Below, in pieces: positions 19,103 through 28,670 of a stretch of 64,000 nt of DNA. The stretch spans positions 62,001 to 126,000 of the forward strand of contig CACETF010000001.1 in NCBI GenBank assembly GCA_902562425.1, given 5' to 3'. The DNA comes from Porticoccaceae bacterium (GTDB lineage: Bacteria > Pseudomonadota > Gammaproteobacteria > Pseudomonadales > Porticoccaceae). Every line of letters begins with the position of its first letter. The stretch's first letter is position 1. The position numbers and the translations under genes were made by a program. Below the pieces are notes generated by a model. That model saw nothing but the letters and a program-made list of their open reading frames with translations, did not search any database and was not told the DNA's origin.

Positions 19103-20206
19103 TCAAAATGTTACGACGCTGCGAAGGGTCTCACCGGCTTCCATAGCCTCATATGCCTCGTTGATTTGTTCAATTGGATAACTTCTTGTTAGAAGTTTGT
19201 TGAGTTCTAACTTTCCTGCTTTATAGAGATCGATCATTCTGGGGATGTCATTCCGAGGGACTGCCGATCCATAGAGTGATCCTGTTAGGACACGCTCCTC
19301 AAAAGCGAACGGAAGGGCAGTAAGTGTCACTTTAGCACCATTTGCAGGAATGCCCACAACGATTGCGGTGCCACGTTTTGCAAGTGAATCATAAGCTTGC
19401 TGAATTGTAACTGGTAATCCGACAGCCTCAAAAGCGAAGTCGACACCCCTTCCCTGCGTAAGATCATGTATTGTCTTCACTGGGTTTTCTTTTGATGCAT
19501 TCACGGTATGGGTAGCGCCAAATTCTCGTACCTGCTCGAGTCTTACATCATGCCGATCTACTGCGATGATTTGTTTTGCTCCGGATAATACTGCGCCCTG
19601 AACAATATTGACCCCTACGCCACCAACTCCAAAAACTGCGACGGTCCTTCCCGGCTTAAGACTGGCGGTGTTTATAACTGAGCCGACGCCGGTTATTACA
19701 GAGCAACCTAATAATGCCGCGAGTTCAAAAGGTAGATCTTTTGGGATCTTCAAAACAGAACCCTCTGGTAACACCGTATAGTTTGAAAATGCAGATACGC
19801 CAGCAAAATGAAGTATCTCTTGGCCTTTGTAACGGAAACGACTCGTACCATCTTGAAGCCTTCCTGAGGCGCGTATTTCAGTTCCCACGGGGCACAGTGC
19901 CGGCCTACTCTCACTACAATATTCACAACTTCCACAAGACAGTCGCCAAAGTGGAATAATATGGTCGCCTACGTTTACTGAAGTAACGCCCTCACCAACA
20001 TCGACAACTACTCCGGCACCTTCATGGCCCAAAATACCGGGAATTGGTGCTTTTAGGTGGCCGGTCATTACACTTAAATCTGTGTGACATACTCCAGCCG
20101 CTTTCATCTGTACTCTCACCTCACCAGGACATGGGTCTGAAACATCAACTTCGCAGACATTCAATTTTTTTCCGGGTTCAAAAAGGATGGCGGCTCTAGA
20201 TTTCAT
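19103..20206 (-). CDS. Zinc-dependent alcohol dehydrogenase (MDR superfamily)
   Basis: 367 aa. Catalytic zinc residues in GVCHTD and GHEGAG, and the structural zinc lobe with four cysteines in CGSCEYCSESRPALC. Rossmann motif GVGGVGVNIVQGA binds NAD(P). It resembles aryl/allylic or long-chain alcohol dehydrogenases of this class. Divergent from the aldehyde dehydrogenase at 20478, so an alcohol-to-aldehyde-to-acid sequence is plausible. The substrate is not known. Confidence 0.88.
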   Translation of the reverse strand: MKSRAAILFEPGKKLNVCEVDVSDPCPGEVRVQMKAAGVCHTDLSVMTGHLKAPIPGILGHEGAGVVVDVGEGVTSVNVGDHIIPLWRLSCGSCEYCSESRPALCPVGTEIRASGRLQDGTSRFRYKGQEILHFAGVSAFSNYTVLPEGSVLKIPKDLPFELAALLGCSVITGVGSVINTASLKPGRTVAVFGVGGVGVNIVQGAVLSGAKQIIAVDRHDVRLEQVREFGATHTVNASKENPVKTIHDLTQGRGVDFAFEAVGLPVTIQQAYDSLAKRGTAIVVGIPANGAKVTLTALPFAFEERVLTGSLYGSAVPRNDIPRMIDLYKAGKLELNKLLTRSYPIEQINEAYEAMEAGETLRSVVTF

Positions 20207-20321
20207 TTTTTCCTACAGGCAATTTTATGGATTTAAGTATAGCTTTTTAAAATTTATGAGTGCTAATTGTTTATGTTAACAGGGGATGCATCAAGAGATA
20301 CACTCCGGATTATATATAACG

Positions 20322-20348
20322 CCCCCCATTTTCGCTTATAATGGGGGG
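20322..20348. repeat. 9-bp perfect inverted repeat in a divergent promoter region
   Basis: CCCCCCATT (20322-20330) and AATGGGGGG (20340-20348) with a 9-nt loop, set between the divergent dehydrogenase genes at 20206 and 20478. There is no T-run, so an operator or leader structure is more likely than a terminator. The G/C-rich arms stand out in the AT-rich spacer. Confidence 0.5.
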
Positions 20349-20477
20349 AATTCGATGTAGTTATTCCTTGAAATACTCTGAGCGATGTTGCAGCGTTTTG
20401 CTCTAGAAGATATAACCATCATTAACTAAATTTGAATAATCAGAATAAATATAACTTTATGAAGAGGAGTTGGCAGA

Positions 20478-21947
20478 ATGATAAAAGGAGATAAGTTTTA
20501 TATTGATGGACAATGGGTGGTTCCATCGACAACCGATGTTTGCGAGGTAATTAATCCTTCCACAGAGCAAAAAATTGGACATATCATCATGGGAGGGCCG
20601 GCGGATGTTAATGCTGCTGTGGCAGCGGCTAAAAAGGCCTTTGAATCATTTTCTAAAACTTCTGTTCAAGAACGTTTAGACCTCTTAAGTAGGATTATCG
20701 ATGCATATAAAAGTAAGATGGATTTAATTGCTAAAACTGTTTCGCAAGAAATGGGGGCACCCATGGGTCTTGCAAATGCAGCGCAAGCGCCAGCTGGGCT
20801 GGGACATCTTATTTTTGCCAAAAAAGCGCTCGAGAAGTTCTCTTTTGCTGAGGACGTGGGAACCTCGAGGGTAGTTCGAGAACCGATAGGGGTGTGCGGC
20901 CTAATTACCCCTTGGAACTGGCCAGTGAATCAAATTACAGCAAAAGTTGGACCGGCAATCGCAGCTGGCTGCACTATGGTGTTGAAGCCTTCCGAGATTG
21001 CGCCGTTTAATGCATTGATTTTTGCAAAAATCATGCATGAGGCCGGAGTACCGCCGGGTGTTTTTAATCTCATCAATGGTGATGGGCCGTCAGTTGGGGT
21101 TGCGATGTCCTCGCATCCAGATATAGATATGATGTCGTTCACAGGTTCCACAAGGGCGGGAGTATCTGTTGCGCAAGAGGCAGCGACCACCATTAAGAGA
21201 GTTTGTCAGGAGCTTGGTGGAAAGTCAGCCAATATCATTTTAGATGACTCTGAGTTCGAAAAAGCGGTGGCCCGCGATGCGTTTGGAATGTGTCTCAACA
21301 CCGGTCAGAGTTGCAATGCTCCAACCAGAATGCTCGTGCCAGCGAGCCGAATGGAAGAGGCTTCTGAGATTGCGAAGAAGTCCATGGAAGCGATTGTTGT
21401 CGGCAACCCGGCTGATGAGGCCACTCAGGTTGGTCCACTCGTTTCCGAACTTCAATTTAACAAAGTGCAAGCGCTCATTCAGAAGGGAATTGATGAGGGT
21501 GCAAAATTAGTTATGGGAGGAGTAGGCCGACCAGACGGATTGGATTCGGGATACTTTGTACGACCCACAATATTTGCAGATGTGGACAATGACATGACCA
21601 TTGCGAGAGAAGAAATTTTTGGCCCAGTGTTGTCACTTATTCCCTATGCAGATGAAGATGATGCGGTAGCTATAGCTAATGATACTGTCTATGGACTGTC
21701 TGCTTATGTCAGCGGGGGTGATCATGAAAGAGCGTGTGCGGTGGGAGCACGATTGAGAGCTGGAAACGTCCACATTAATGGAGCCGGGCTAGATATTAAC
21801 GCGCCATTTGGCGGTTACAAGCAATCTGGAAATGGCCGAGAATTTAGCACGTGGGGTCTGGAAGAGTTCCTAGAGACAAAATCTATGCTGGGATTTGAGC
21901 CGCCAAAAATGAATGCTGAGGAGGGGAGCGGGTTTATAGACTTCTAA
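20478..21947 (+). CDS. NAD(P)-dependent aldehyde dehydrogenase
   Basis: 489 aa, complete. PWNWPVNQITAKVGPAIAAGC (cofactor), ELGGKSANI (catalytic Glu) and GQSCNAPTR (catalytic Cys) are intact. GAGGAG precedes ATG 20478. Divergent from a zinc alcohol dehydrogenase and followed by convergent crotonase and CoA-transferase genes, suggesting a local alcohol/aldehyde/acyl-CoA catabolic set. The substrate is unknown. Confidence 0.88.
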   Translation: MIKGDKFYIDGQWVVPSTTDVCEVINPSTEQKIGHIIMGGPADVNAAVAAAKKAFESFSKTSVQERLDLLSRIIDAYKSKMDLIAKTVSQEMGAPMGLANAAQAPAGLGHLIFAKKALEKFSFAEDVGTSRVVREPIGVCGLITPWNWPVNQITAKVGPAIAAGCTMVLKPSEIAPFNALIFAKIMHEAGVPPGVFNLINGDGPSVGVAMSSHPDIDMMSFTGSTRAGVSVAQEAATTIKRVCQELGGKSANIILDDSEFEKAVARDAFGMCLNTGQSCNAPTRMLVPASRMEEASEIAKKSMEAIVVGNPADEATQVGPLVSELQFNKVQALIQKGIDEGAKLVMGGVGRPDGLDSGYFVRPTIFADVDNDMTIAREEIFGPVLSLIPYADEDDAVAIANDTVYGLSAYVSGGDHERACAVGARLRAGNVHINGAGLDINAPFGGYKQSGNGREFSTWGLEEFLETKSMLGFEPPKMNAEEGSGFIDF

Positions 21948-21974
21948 ACATGTAATTCTCAAAAGTACTTTCTT

Positions 21975-22012
21975 TATATCGGGCGCTTCTAGAAGTAGAG
22001 CTGCCTGATATA
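21975..22012. terminator. Possible bidirectional terminator between convergent genes
   Basis: TATATCGGGC (21975-21984) pairs at 9 of 10 positions with GCCTGATATA (22003-22012), and the loop contains the nested palindrome CTTCTAGAAG. It lies between the aldehyde dehydrogenase (+) and the crotonase (-). It lacks a clear U-tract, so efficiency is uncertain. Confidence 0.4.
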
Positions 22013-22048
22013 AATGAAAGGAATATGACGGTTTTGTTTTTAATAATT

Positions 22049-22876
22049 TTATGATCCAGAAAACGTTGGTTCTTTTTTTTCTATGAAGGCTTTTACTGCA
22101 TTAAGATGGTCTTGTGTGGACGCACAATGAATGTGGTGTGTGACCTCAAGATCCATGCAGTCATCTACGTCGCCCTGAGAGAGGGCGCGAGACAAATTTT
22201 CTTTCATATATCGATATGCCACGCTAGGACCTTTCGCTAATCGGCTGGCTATCTCCTTGGTTTTGGCAGCGAGGTTGTATGGTTCTACCACCCAATTAGT
22301 TAAACCTAGCTGTAATGCCTCCTCAGCGGCTATCCGATCAGAGAGATAGTACAATTCCCGAGCCTTAGCCGTGCCTATCAACTGGGACATGAATAGTGTG
22401 CCCCCGTAATCTCCTGAAAAACCCACTCGGGCAAATGCGGTAGTCATGATGGCATTGGATGCCATAATTCGTAGATCGCATGATAAGGCGAGTGATAGAC
22501 CGGCTCCCGCGGCAGCACCTGGAAGCACCGCTAGCGTTGGTTTTGGTATTTTATAGAGACGACCAGCTGTATTTCGCTGATCTACTCGTTGTCGATGAAT
22601 TGCCGCGTCCACCGTGATTTCGGCTGCTTTTGCATTTCGAGCAGCCATAGCTTTTATATCACCACCCGCGCAAAAGGCTTTGCCAGTGCCTGTTACAACA
22701 ATACACCGTATGGCGGGATTCTGTTCTGCATTCACAAGTTGGCTATTAAATGCTTTCAACAAATCTGGTGAAAAAGCATTACGAGCTTCCGGTCTGTTTA
22801 AAGTTATGGTTAGAACTCCGTCCTCTAGGTAAACGAGTAGATCTTGTGTACCAGAATCAATCTTTTGTCCTGACAT
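22049..22876 (-). CDS. Enoyl-CoA hydratase/isomerase (crotonase) family protein
   Basis: 275 aa with the crotonase core: oxyanion-hole segments in AFCAGGDIKAM and GAAAGAGLSLALSCDLRIM. The two glutamates of classical enoyl-CoA hydratase are not present: the first position is Ser in GLSLAL and the second is Phe in the AFARVGFSGDYGG region. The D in GDYGG aligns with the aspartate of PaaG-type isomerases, so isomerase chemistry is more likely than hydration. It sits about 170 nt downstream of the CoA-transferase gene on the same strand, perhaps co-transcribed. Confidence 0.85.
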   Translation of the reverse strand: MSGQKIDSGTQDLLVYLEDGVLTITLNRPEARNAFSPDLLKAFNSQLVNAEQNPAIRCIVVTGTGKAFCAGGDIKAMAARNAKAAEITVDAAIHRQRVDQRNTAGRLYKIPKPTLAVLPGAAAGAGLSLALSCDLRIMASNAIMTTAFARVGFSGDYGGTLFMSQLIGTAKARELYYLSDRIAAEEALQLGLTNWVVEPYNLAAKTKEIASRLAKGPSVAYRYMKENLSRALSQGDVDDCMDLEVTHHIHCASTQDHLNAVKAFIEKKEPTFSGS

Positions 22877-23046
22877 GGGGTGTATTCCTTATTTTTGTTG
22901 AAAAGGATTTAGCGCATATGATATCTAATCAAAATTTAAGTAATTAATTTCAGTTGTTTTTCTTCGTTGAGGACGCTCCAGATCTTAGAGAATCATGATT
23001 GTTCTGTGTTTAAATGCCGAGGAACCCAAAAGGCAACAAGAATTAT

Positions 23047-24285
23047 TTAAATAATGCCCGCTTTTCTAAGTTTCGCCAGATCAGTGGCACTATAGCCAAG
23101 CATTTTTTGCAATACTGAGTCTGTGTGTTCTCCCAATATTGGCCCAGGATTATCGGTATATCCGGGAGTGTCCCCTAATTTAGGTGCAATGGCAGGTATA
23201 TGTAATTTTTTATCTCCAATCATCACTTCCTCGAATAGTCCTCGTGCTTGAAAATGAGGATTTGTAAACATGTCCTCCACACTAAGTATTGGTCCTGCTG
23301 CAACTCCTGCGTCCTCCAGACGGCAGATTGCCGTGTTTAATGAGACGGTTGCAGTCCAATCCGATATTGCCGCATCAATTAAATCCTCATGCTCAACTCG
23401 ACCGGAATTATTTTGTAAACGTTTGTCAGAGGCCAGGTCATCTCGTTCAATTTTCCTCATGAGTCGCTCAAACATCGAATTCGTATTTGCACCGATAATA
23501 ATTAACTTTTTATCTTTGCATCGATAGGTATTAGAAGGTACGATTCCGGTAATTGTGCTTCCAGAGGGTTGCCGTATTTGTCCCGCTCCAGAATACTCTG
23601 GTACGACGGCCTCTAGCATATTAAAAACTGATTCAAATATAGATACGTCTACGACTTGGCCATGTCCGTTACCTTTTCGTAGCTGATAAATATAAGCCAT
23701 GCAAATTCCCAAGGCAGCATGCAACCCTGCTAAGGTATCACCTAAACTCAGATTAGGACGCACCGGTAATTCGCCGGGCACACCATTGAGATACCGAAAA
23801 CCTCCAAATCCCTCACACACTGAAGCGAATCCCGGTCTGTCAGAGTAAGGACCGGTTTGGCCATAACCAGAAATTCGTGAATAGATTAAATTAGGATTTA
23901 CTGTTTTTATATTTTCTGGACCAAGATTCCAAGATTCCATTACTCCGGGACGGAAGTTCTCCACTAAAACATCGCAATCCCGACACAAATCTCGTACTAT
24001 TTTTTGACCCGCTTCAGTTTTTAGGTTGATGGTTACAGATCGTTTATTTCGACCTAAGCTCCACCACCAAAGTGATGTGCCATCTTTTACAGTTCGCCAA
24101 TTTCGTATGGGGTCTCCAAGTGCGGGTGATTCGATTTTTATAATTTCGGCACCAAAATAACCCAGAATGGCGCTGGCAAAAGGACCGGCTAAAATCTGCC
24201 CAAGCTCAATGACACGGAGACCGTCAAGGGGACGAGGATTAATATTTTTCACTGTGTCTGATTCAGTGATGGGACTGTCGGACAA
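23047..24285 (-). CDS. Class III CoA-transferase (CaiB/BaiF family)
   Basis: Moves CoA between acyl-CoA and a free acid. Family blocks seen: LDGLRVIELGQILAGPFASAILG, GAEIIKIE, GRNKRSV and DVLVENFRPGVM; the catalytic aspartate is in LSLGDTLAGLHA. About 412 aa. The start is a TTG: at 24285 the sequence GGAG lies 6 nt upstream; an in-frame TTG at 24297 adds four residues but has no ribosome site. With the crotonase at 22049 it could activate and isomerise an organic acid; the substrate is unknown. Confidence 0.87.
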   Translation of the reverse strand: MSDSPITESDTVKNINPRPLDGLRVIELGQILAGPFASAILGYFGAEIIKIESPALGDPIRNWRTVKDGTSLWWWSLGRNKRSVTINLKTEAGQKIVRDLCRDCDVLVENFRPGVMESWNLGPENIKTVNPNLIYSRISGYGQTGPYSDRPGFASVCEGFGGFRYLNGVPGELPVRPNLSLGDTLAGLHAALGICMAYIYQLRKGNGHGQVVDVSIFESVFNMLEAVVPEYSGAGQIRQPSGSTITGIVPSNTYRCKDKKLIIIGANTNSMFERLMRKIERDDLASDKRLQNNSGRVEHEDLIDAAISDWTATVSLNTAICRLEDAGVAAGPILSVEDMFTNPHFQARGLFEEVMIGDKKLHIPAIAPKLGDTPGYTDNPGPILGEHTDSVLQKMLGYSATDLAKLRKAGII

Positions 24286-24297
24286 TTTGAACTCCAA

Positions 24298-24626
24298 GAG
24301 TAAATTTAAACTACAGTGTAATTGTCTGGGGATATATCTTCAAAGCATACTCGATTGTGGAGCGTCATATGTAATATACTTTACTACAATAAATTTGTTA
24401 AAAATTTCAACAAGGATTTTTATACCGATATTGAAGACAAGTTTTCCCGATCAAAAAACAGATACATCGTCAATTTGGACGGGCATAGTTTGAGTTCACT
24501 TTACAGTTTATAGACTTTATGTTGCTTTGAGTTGATCCTCTTATTCTGAGTATTCTCAATTCTAATAACTGTAAGTCTATGGGGTCTTTGATGCTGGTTT
24601 AGCGTTTACTTTGGTGGTCAGTGAAA
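24298..24626. other. Divergent intergenic region
   Basis: AT-rich spacer between the CoA-transferase (-) and the sodium symporter (+), presumably with both promoters. The open frame at 24322-24513 has no ribosome site and a non-protein-like composition. Nothing else seen. Confidence 0.4.
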
Positions 24627-26186
24627 ATGACATTGTTTCAGTGGTCGGGGTTTTTTCTTGGTTTTTATGCCGCACTTATGGTGGCTATCGGGTTGTATGC
24701 ACACAAAAAAATTCGGGATTCAGATGATTTTGCCACAGCTCGGGGTGCTTACGGTCCATTTTTTTTAGCGCTGGCGTATGCAGCGACTACTGCAAGTGGC
24801 GCCACTTTCTTGGGGATTCCCGCCCTCTCTTATCAATCGGGCTTGGCTGCCCAATGGTACGGGGTTTTATATCCACTGGGTGTTTATATTGGGGTGCTTA
24901 TATCGATACGCTTCGTAGCAACCGCGGGTAACCGTTTTGGCAATCGCTCGATACCCGAGTACTTAGGCGATCGTTATCAATCTAATGGTATTAGAGTTTT
25001 AGTATCTTTAATGTCGCTTATTCTTTTCTTTTATCTCACCGGGCAGTTAGTATCTGGAGTAGTGATGTTCCAACTAATGCTCGGTTTCGATGAGATATGG
25101 GCGTTGATCTTCACGACGTTGGTATTGTTGTTTTATGTTGTTTTGGGTGGGGCTCATGCTGATATTATAACTGACGGTATACAGGGGGCGATGATGCTTG
25201 TTATTGCCATCATTGTGATTCTTGTGACCTTTTTAGGTGTGGGTATTGAAGGAGGTTTTTCTGGTGTTTTGTCTAATTTATCGGCACAGGATCGAAATTT
25301 AACGAGGGTCTTAAACCCCGAGTCTTCGCTTTTTAACTCATGGTGGTCAATTTTTGTTATCATTTTTGCGCATATTCCTCTTGGTCTTCTTCCGCACTTG
25401 GGCAATAAGTTATGGGCACTTAAGTCCGGTAGAAATAAGATGAACTTCGTATGGCTAGCTGCAAGTTTTGGATTAACATTGGGCATGATGGGACTCGGTG
25501 GATTACTTGCAAGGGCTCATTTTGGCTCTGAACTATTCGGCGAGGGGATGAATCCAAATCAAGCTTTACCTCTTTTATTTATAGAATTGTTTCCGATTTG
25601 GTTAGCTGCATTAATTGGTGTTGGAATATTAGCAGCTGTGATGAGTACTGCCGATGGATTAGTAATATCATCTTCACAGGTAATTGCGAATGATCTGTAT
25701 CGAAGGACAATCGCTCCTAAAGTGCACTACGATCTCACTCCAAGTCAACTTGATAAAAGAGTTCTCCTTATTTCGAGGTTCTCCACTATTGCAGTGTTAT
25801 GCGTGTGTATGGTTTTAGCTTGGTTTTTCATGGAGAAAAATATAGCACTTATTGTTTTTATTGGAATTGGTGGGATGATGGCCGCGTTCGCGGGTCCTCT
25901 TATGCTGGGAGCGCTATGGGGTGGGGTAACTACTGCGGGTGCTTATACCGGTCTTATAGCAGGCATGACCACATTCATTATTTTACACGCGCAGCTGATC
26001 GATCCGAATTGGTTCGCAAATTATTCTGCTCTTCATGAAGCCAGTTTATGGCTCTATACCGAGGGCACTAATCCTTTTTCTTGCACATTTGTTGGTGAAA
26101 TGGTTTCAATCTTGATGACGTTACTTGTTTCTAATTTCTCTGAGAAGTTGCCAGAATCTCATTTGCAGACTCTTTTTAGTGACTGA
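24627..26186 (+). CDS. Sodium:solute symporter (SSS family)
   Basis: 519 aa with about 13 hydrophobic helices. It opens LFQWSGFFLGFYAALMVAIG and has SSS-type segments GATFLGIPALSYQSGLAAQWYG, NRSIPEYLGDRY, and the Na-site helix VMSTADGLVISSSQVIANDLY. ATG 24627 is preferred over GTG 24621. The ligand is not predictable. About 93 nt separate it from the kinase gene, so it could be co-transcribed with the nucleoside salvage pair. Confidence 0.87.
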   Translation: MTLFQWSGFFLGFYAALMVAIGLYAHKKIRDSDDFATARGAYGPFFLALAYAATTASGATFLGIPALSYQSGLAAQWYGVLYPLGVYIGVLISIRFVATAGNRFGNRSIPEYLGDRYQSNGIRVLVSLMSLILFFYLTGQLVSGVVMFQLMLGFDEIWALIFTTLVLLFYVVLGGAHADIITDGIQGAMMLVIAIIVILVTFLGVGIEGGFSGVLSNLSAQDRNLTRVLNPESSLFNSWWSIFVIIFAHIPLGLLPHLGNKLWALKSGRNKMNFVWLAASFGLTLGMMGLGGLLARAHFGSELFGEGMNPNQALPLLFIELFPIWLAALIGVGILAAVMSTADGLVISSSQVIANDLYRRTIAPKVHYDLTPSQLDKRVLLISRFSTIAVLCVCMVLAWFFMEKNIALIVFIGIGGMMAAFAGPLMLGALWGGVTTAGAYTGLIAGMTTFIILHAQLIDPNWFANYSALHEASLWLYTEGTNPFSCTFVGEMVSILMTLLVSNFSEKLPESHLQTLFSD

Positions 26187-26279
26187 TAAAGAATTTCAAA
26201 GACCTCACGAAGGCAACCAAAGGCACACCACGATTTTCACATTGTTTTTATTTTTATTCCCATTCTGTTGGGATTTGGC

Positions 26280-26915
26280 GTGAAAAACACTCCTTTAGTC
26301 GTTGCCATTTGTGGTTGTTCGGGTTCAGGAAAAAGTTTTTTTTCCGATGTTTTGACTCAACATATCAGAAAAACGTTTCCAAACTACAGGGTCCAGCAGC
26401 TAAGCCTCGATCGTTATTTTATCGACATTACACTTAGAAGACCTGAAAAATATGATCATTTTAACTTTGATCATCCTGAAGCGATCGATTTCGGACTATT
26501 CGCATCACATTTAATAGATTTAAAAAATAAAGTTAATATTTTTGCCCCGAAATATGATTTTGTGTCACATAAACGTGAAAAACATTGTGATTTTTTATCT
26601 GCGTGTGATCTTTTAATTGTCGAAGGAGTTTTTCTTTTGTATCAGAAGGAAATAGTTGATCTTCTAGATTTGAAACTCTTTATCGAAACTCCTCTGGAGA
26701 TATGCTTACAAAGACGATTGTCGCGAGATTTGAAAGAAAGAGGTCGGACCAAAGATGAAATAACCTATCAGTTTAGACAAACAGTCATCCCTATGTATAA
26801 AAAATATATACATCCGACCCGTGCCCGCGCGAATTTTTTTTTAAATGGAGTCAACTCAGTTGACGAAAATATAACGCTTACAGTAGACCATTTGAGTCAC
26901 TTAATAAGTGGCTGA
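26280..26915 (+). CDS. Uridine kinase-like P-loop kinase
   Basis: 211 aa. Walker A GCSGSGKS, then LSLDRYF (lid and substrate region as in SLDDFY of uridine kinases), DHPEAIDF, and LLIVEGVFLL. It resembles uridine/cytidine kinases and the phosphoribulokinase fold. GTG 26280 is preferred (TGGGA 6-7 nt upstream) over TTG 26268. It is 25 nt upstream of a NupC-type nucleoside carrier, supporting nucleoside salvage. Confidence 0.8.
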   Translation: MKNTPLVVAICGCSGSGKSFFSDVLTQHIRKTFPNYRVQQLSLDRYFIDITLRRPEKYDHFNFDHPEAIDFGLFASHLIDLKNKVNIFAPKYDFVSHKREKHCDFLSACDLLIVEGVFLLYQKEIVDLLDLKLFIETPLEICLQRRLSRDLKERGRTKDEITYQFRQTVIPMYKKYIHPTRARANFFLNGVNSVDENITLTVDHLSHLISG

Positions 26916-26940
26916 GGTAAAGTAATAAGGTATCAATCAG

Positions 26941-28152
26941 ATGTCAGGTGCTATAGGAATTGTTTGTATTTTAATCTTTGCGGTGTTCTTGTCCTCGAAT
27001 AGGAAATCGATCAACTTGTCGACCGTAATTGTTGCTTTTGGTCTTCAAGCAACTTTAGGAGCTTTTGCGCTCTATTTTCCGATTGGTCAAAGTATTTTTC
27101 AAAGCCTGTCCTTCGTAATTAGTGACCTTCTTGAGCATTCCACAGCGGGTACATCGTTCGTGTTTGGAGATTTAGCGGATGGCAGCAAGATGTTTTATTT
27201 TGCGTTTCAGGTGCTGCCCGTAATAATATTTTTTTCTGCCTTAGTTTCAGTATTTTACTACATCGGAGTGATGCAGCTTTGCATCCGAATTATTGGTGGA
27301 GGTCTTCGAATACTCCTCAAAACAAGCCGAGTGGAGTCTATGGTTGCGGCTACGAATATATTTTTGGGTATTGGGGAAGCACCATTGGTAGCTCGGCCAT
27401 ATATCCCTAAACTGTCCAGATCGCAGTTATTTGCAGTGATGGTTTGTTGTTTATCATCTGTGGCAGGCTCTGTTTTAGCCGGTTACGCAGCTATGGGTGT
27501 TTCATTAGATTCCTTAATTGCTGCAAGTTTTATGGCAGCGCCAGGGGGTCTTTTGATGTCGAAATTAATGGAGCCCGAAATAGATTCGGGCGCTAATGAA
27601 AAATTCTCGATGTCAATAGGTGACCATCATCACAGTAATATTTTCCAAGCTGCTGCTGACGGCGCGATCGCAGGACTGACTCTCGCTTTAAATATTGGCG
27701 CCATGCTGATCGCTTTTATGGGGATTATCGCGCTTCTAAACGTTAGTTTGGAATGGCTAGCTAGTCTTTTTGGTATAGAGGGCGCTACGATTCAAACCAT
27801 ATTGGGCAAGCTTTTTCAACCGGTGGCAATTTTAATTGGTGTACCCTGGCACGAATCTGAATTTGTTGGCGGGTTGCTTGGACAGAAACTGGTTTTTAAT
27901 GAGTTCGTGGCTTTTATGCAATTTACCGAACTTCAAACGTCCTTGAGCAGAGAGAGTCAAATCATTGCTACCTTTGCGCTTTGCGGTTTCGCTAATTTTG
28001 CGTCGATCGGCGTGCTTTTGGGAGGACTGGGTGTTTTAGCCCCCTCTCGGCGTGCTGAAATATCTCAGCTGAGTTTGAGGGCACTCGTAGCGGCTACTCT
28101 TGCGAATTTAATGAGTGCTGCCATTGCCGGTACTTTTATGGGCTGGTCTTAG
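26941..28152 (+). CDS. Concentrative nucleoside transporter (NupC/CNT family)
   Basis: 403 aa, polytopic. CNT signatures: GTSFVFGDLADGSKMFYFAFQVLPVIIFFSAL, the re-entrant motif TNIFLGIGEAPLV with the key Gly-x-Glu, and the C-terminal block GFANFASIGVLLGGLGVLAPSRR. Imports nucleosides with H+ or Na+. Paired with the upstream kinase; together with the exported nucleotidase at 13971 the cell could recover nucleosides from extracellular nucleotides (inference). Confidence 0.92.
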   Translation: MSGAIGIVCILIFAVFLSSNRKSINLSTVIVAFGLQATLGAFALYFPIGQSIFQSLSFVISDLLEHSTAGTSFVFGDLADGSKMFYFAFQVLPVIIFFSALVSVFYYIGVMQLCIRIIGGGLRILLKTSRVESMVAATNIFLGIGEAPLVARPYIPKLSRSQLFAVMVCCLSSVAGSVLAGYAAMGVSLDSLIAASFMAAPGGLLMSKLMEPEIDSGANEKFSMSIGDHHHSNIFQAAADGAIAGLTLALNIGAMLIAFMGIIALLNVSLEWLASLFGIEGATIQTILGKLFQPVAILIGVPWHESEFVGGLLGQKLVFNEFVAFMQFTELQTSLSRESQIIATFALCGFANFASIGVLLGGLGVLAPSRRAEISQLSLRALVAATLANLMSAAIAGTFMGWS

Positions 28153-28299
28153 TCTGCCGTAATTTGGCGAAATTAATGCTGGCTCAGCCCTAATGTCATT
28201 CGCCTTACTATGCACTAGTAACCGTAGTCGGCATATGAAGTCATATGTGGTGTCATAAATTTGTTTTTAAAAAGTATAGGATATAGGATGCTTGCAAGT

Positions 28300-28443
28300 C
28301 TATTGCGCGCGTTCGATCACAAGATGCACAGCAAGGGACACCTCCCCGGGCGTTAAGGTTTGATCATCCCGGAATGCTTCTGACAAAGCAAATCATATCG
28401 TCCACTGTTAAATTTTTACCAATCAGTGCAAGTTGCTATTTCT
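28300..28443 (-). pseudogene. Relic of an unidentified gene (frameshifted)
   Basis: On the minus strand a 15-residue frame (LALIGKNLTVDDMI) passes by a one-base shift near 28390 into FALSEAFRDDQTLTPGEV.., which continues as SLAVHLVIERAQ to a stop at 28300. The joined reading is strongly protein-like but short, with a stop upstream and no clear start. No family recognised. It lies between the nucleoside carrier and the coiled-coil gene. Confidence 0.4.
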
Positions 28444-28593
28444 GTTCGGAGCTATTGAGGGCAATCCGAGTATTTTTCCAATTATGATTCATTTTGGACT
28501 CTTTACACTGCGGATAATGATTGCCCATCAATTTTTATAAAACAAATAGAGATTTAGATAAAGGTTACTCGTGATGTGTCGATTCATCAAAGG

Positions 28594-28616
28594 AGTGGCA
28601 ATTTATTGCCACTTTT
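28594..28616 (+). terminator. 8-bp stem-loop with short T tail
   Basis: AGTGGCAA (28594-28601), loop TTTA, TTGCCACT (28606-28613), then TTT. It looks like a Rho-independent terminator or attenuator. It is about 440 nt after the nucleoside carrier and about 55 nt before the coiled-coil gene. Confidence 0.5.
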
Positions 28617-28670
28617 GGCTAACTGTATACCATCTTTGTTTTTAGTGTTATTGGGCGAGAAGTGAATAAT

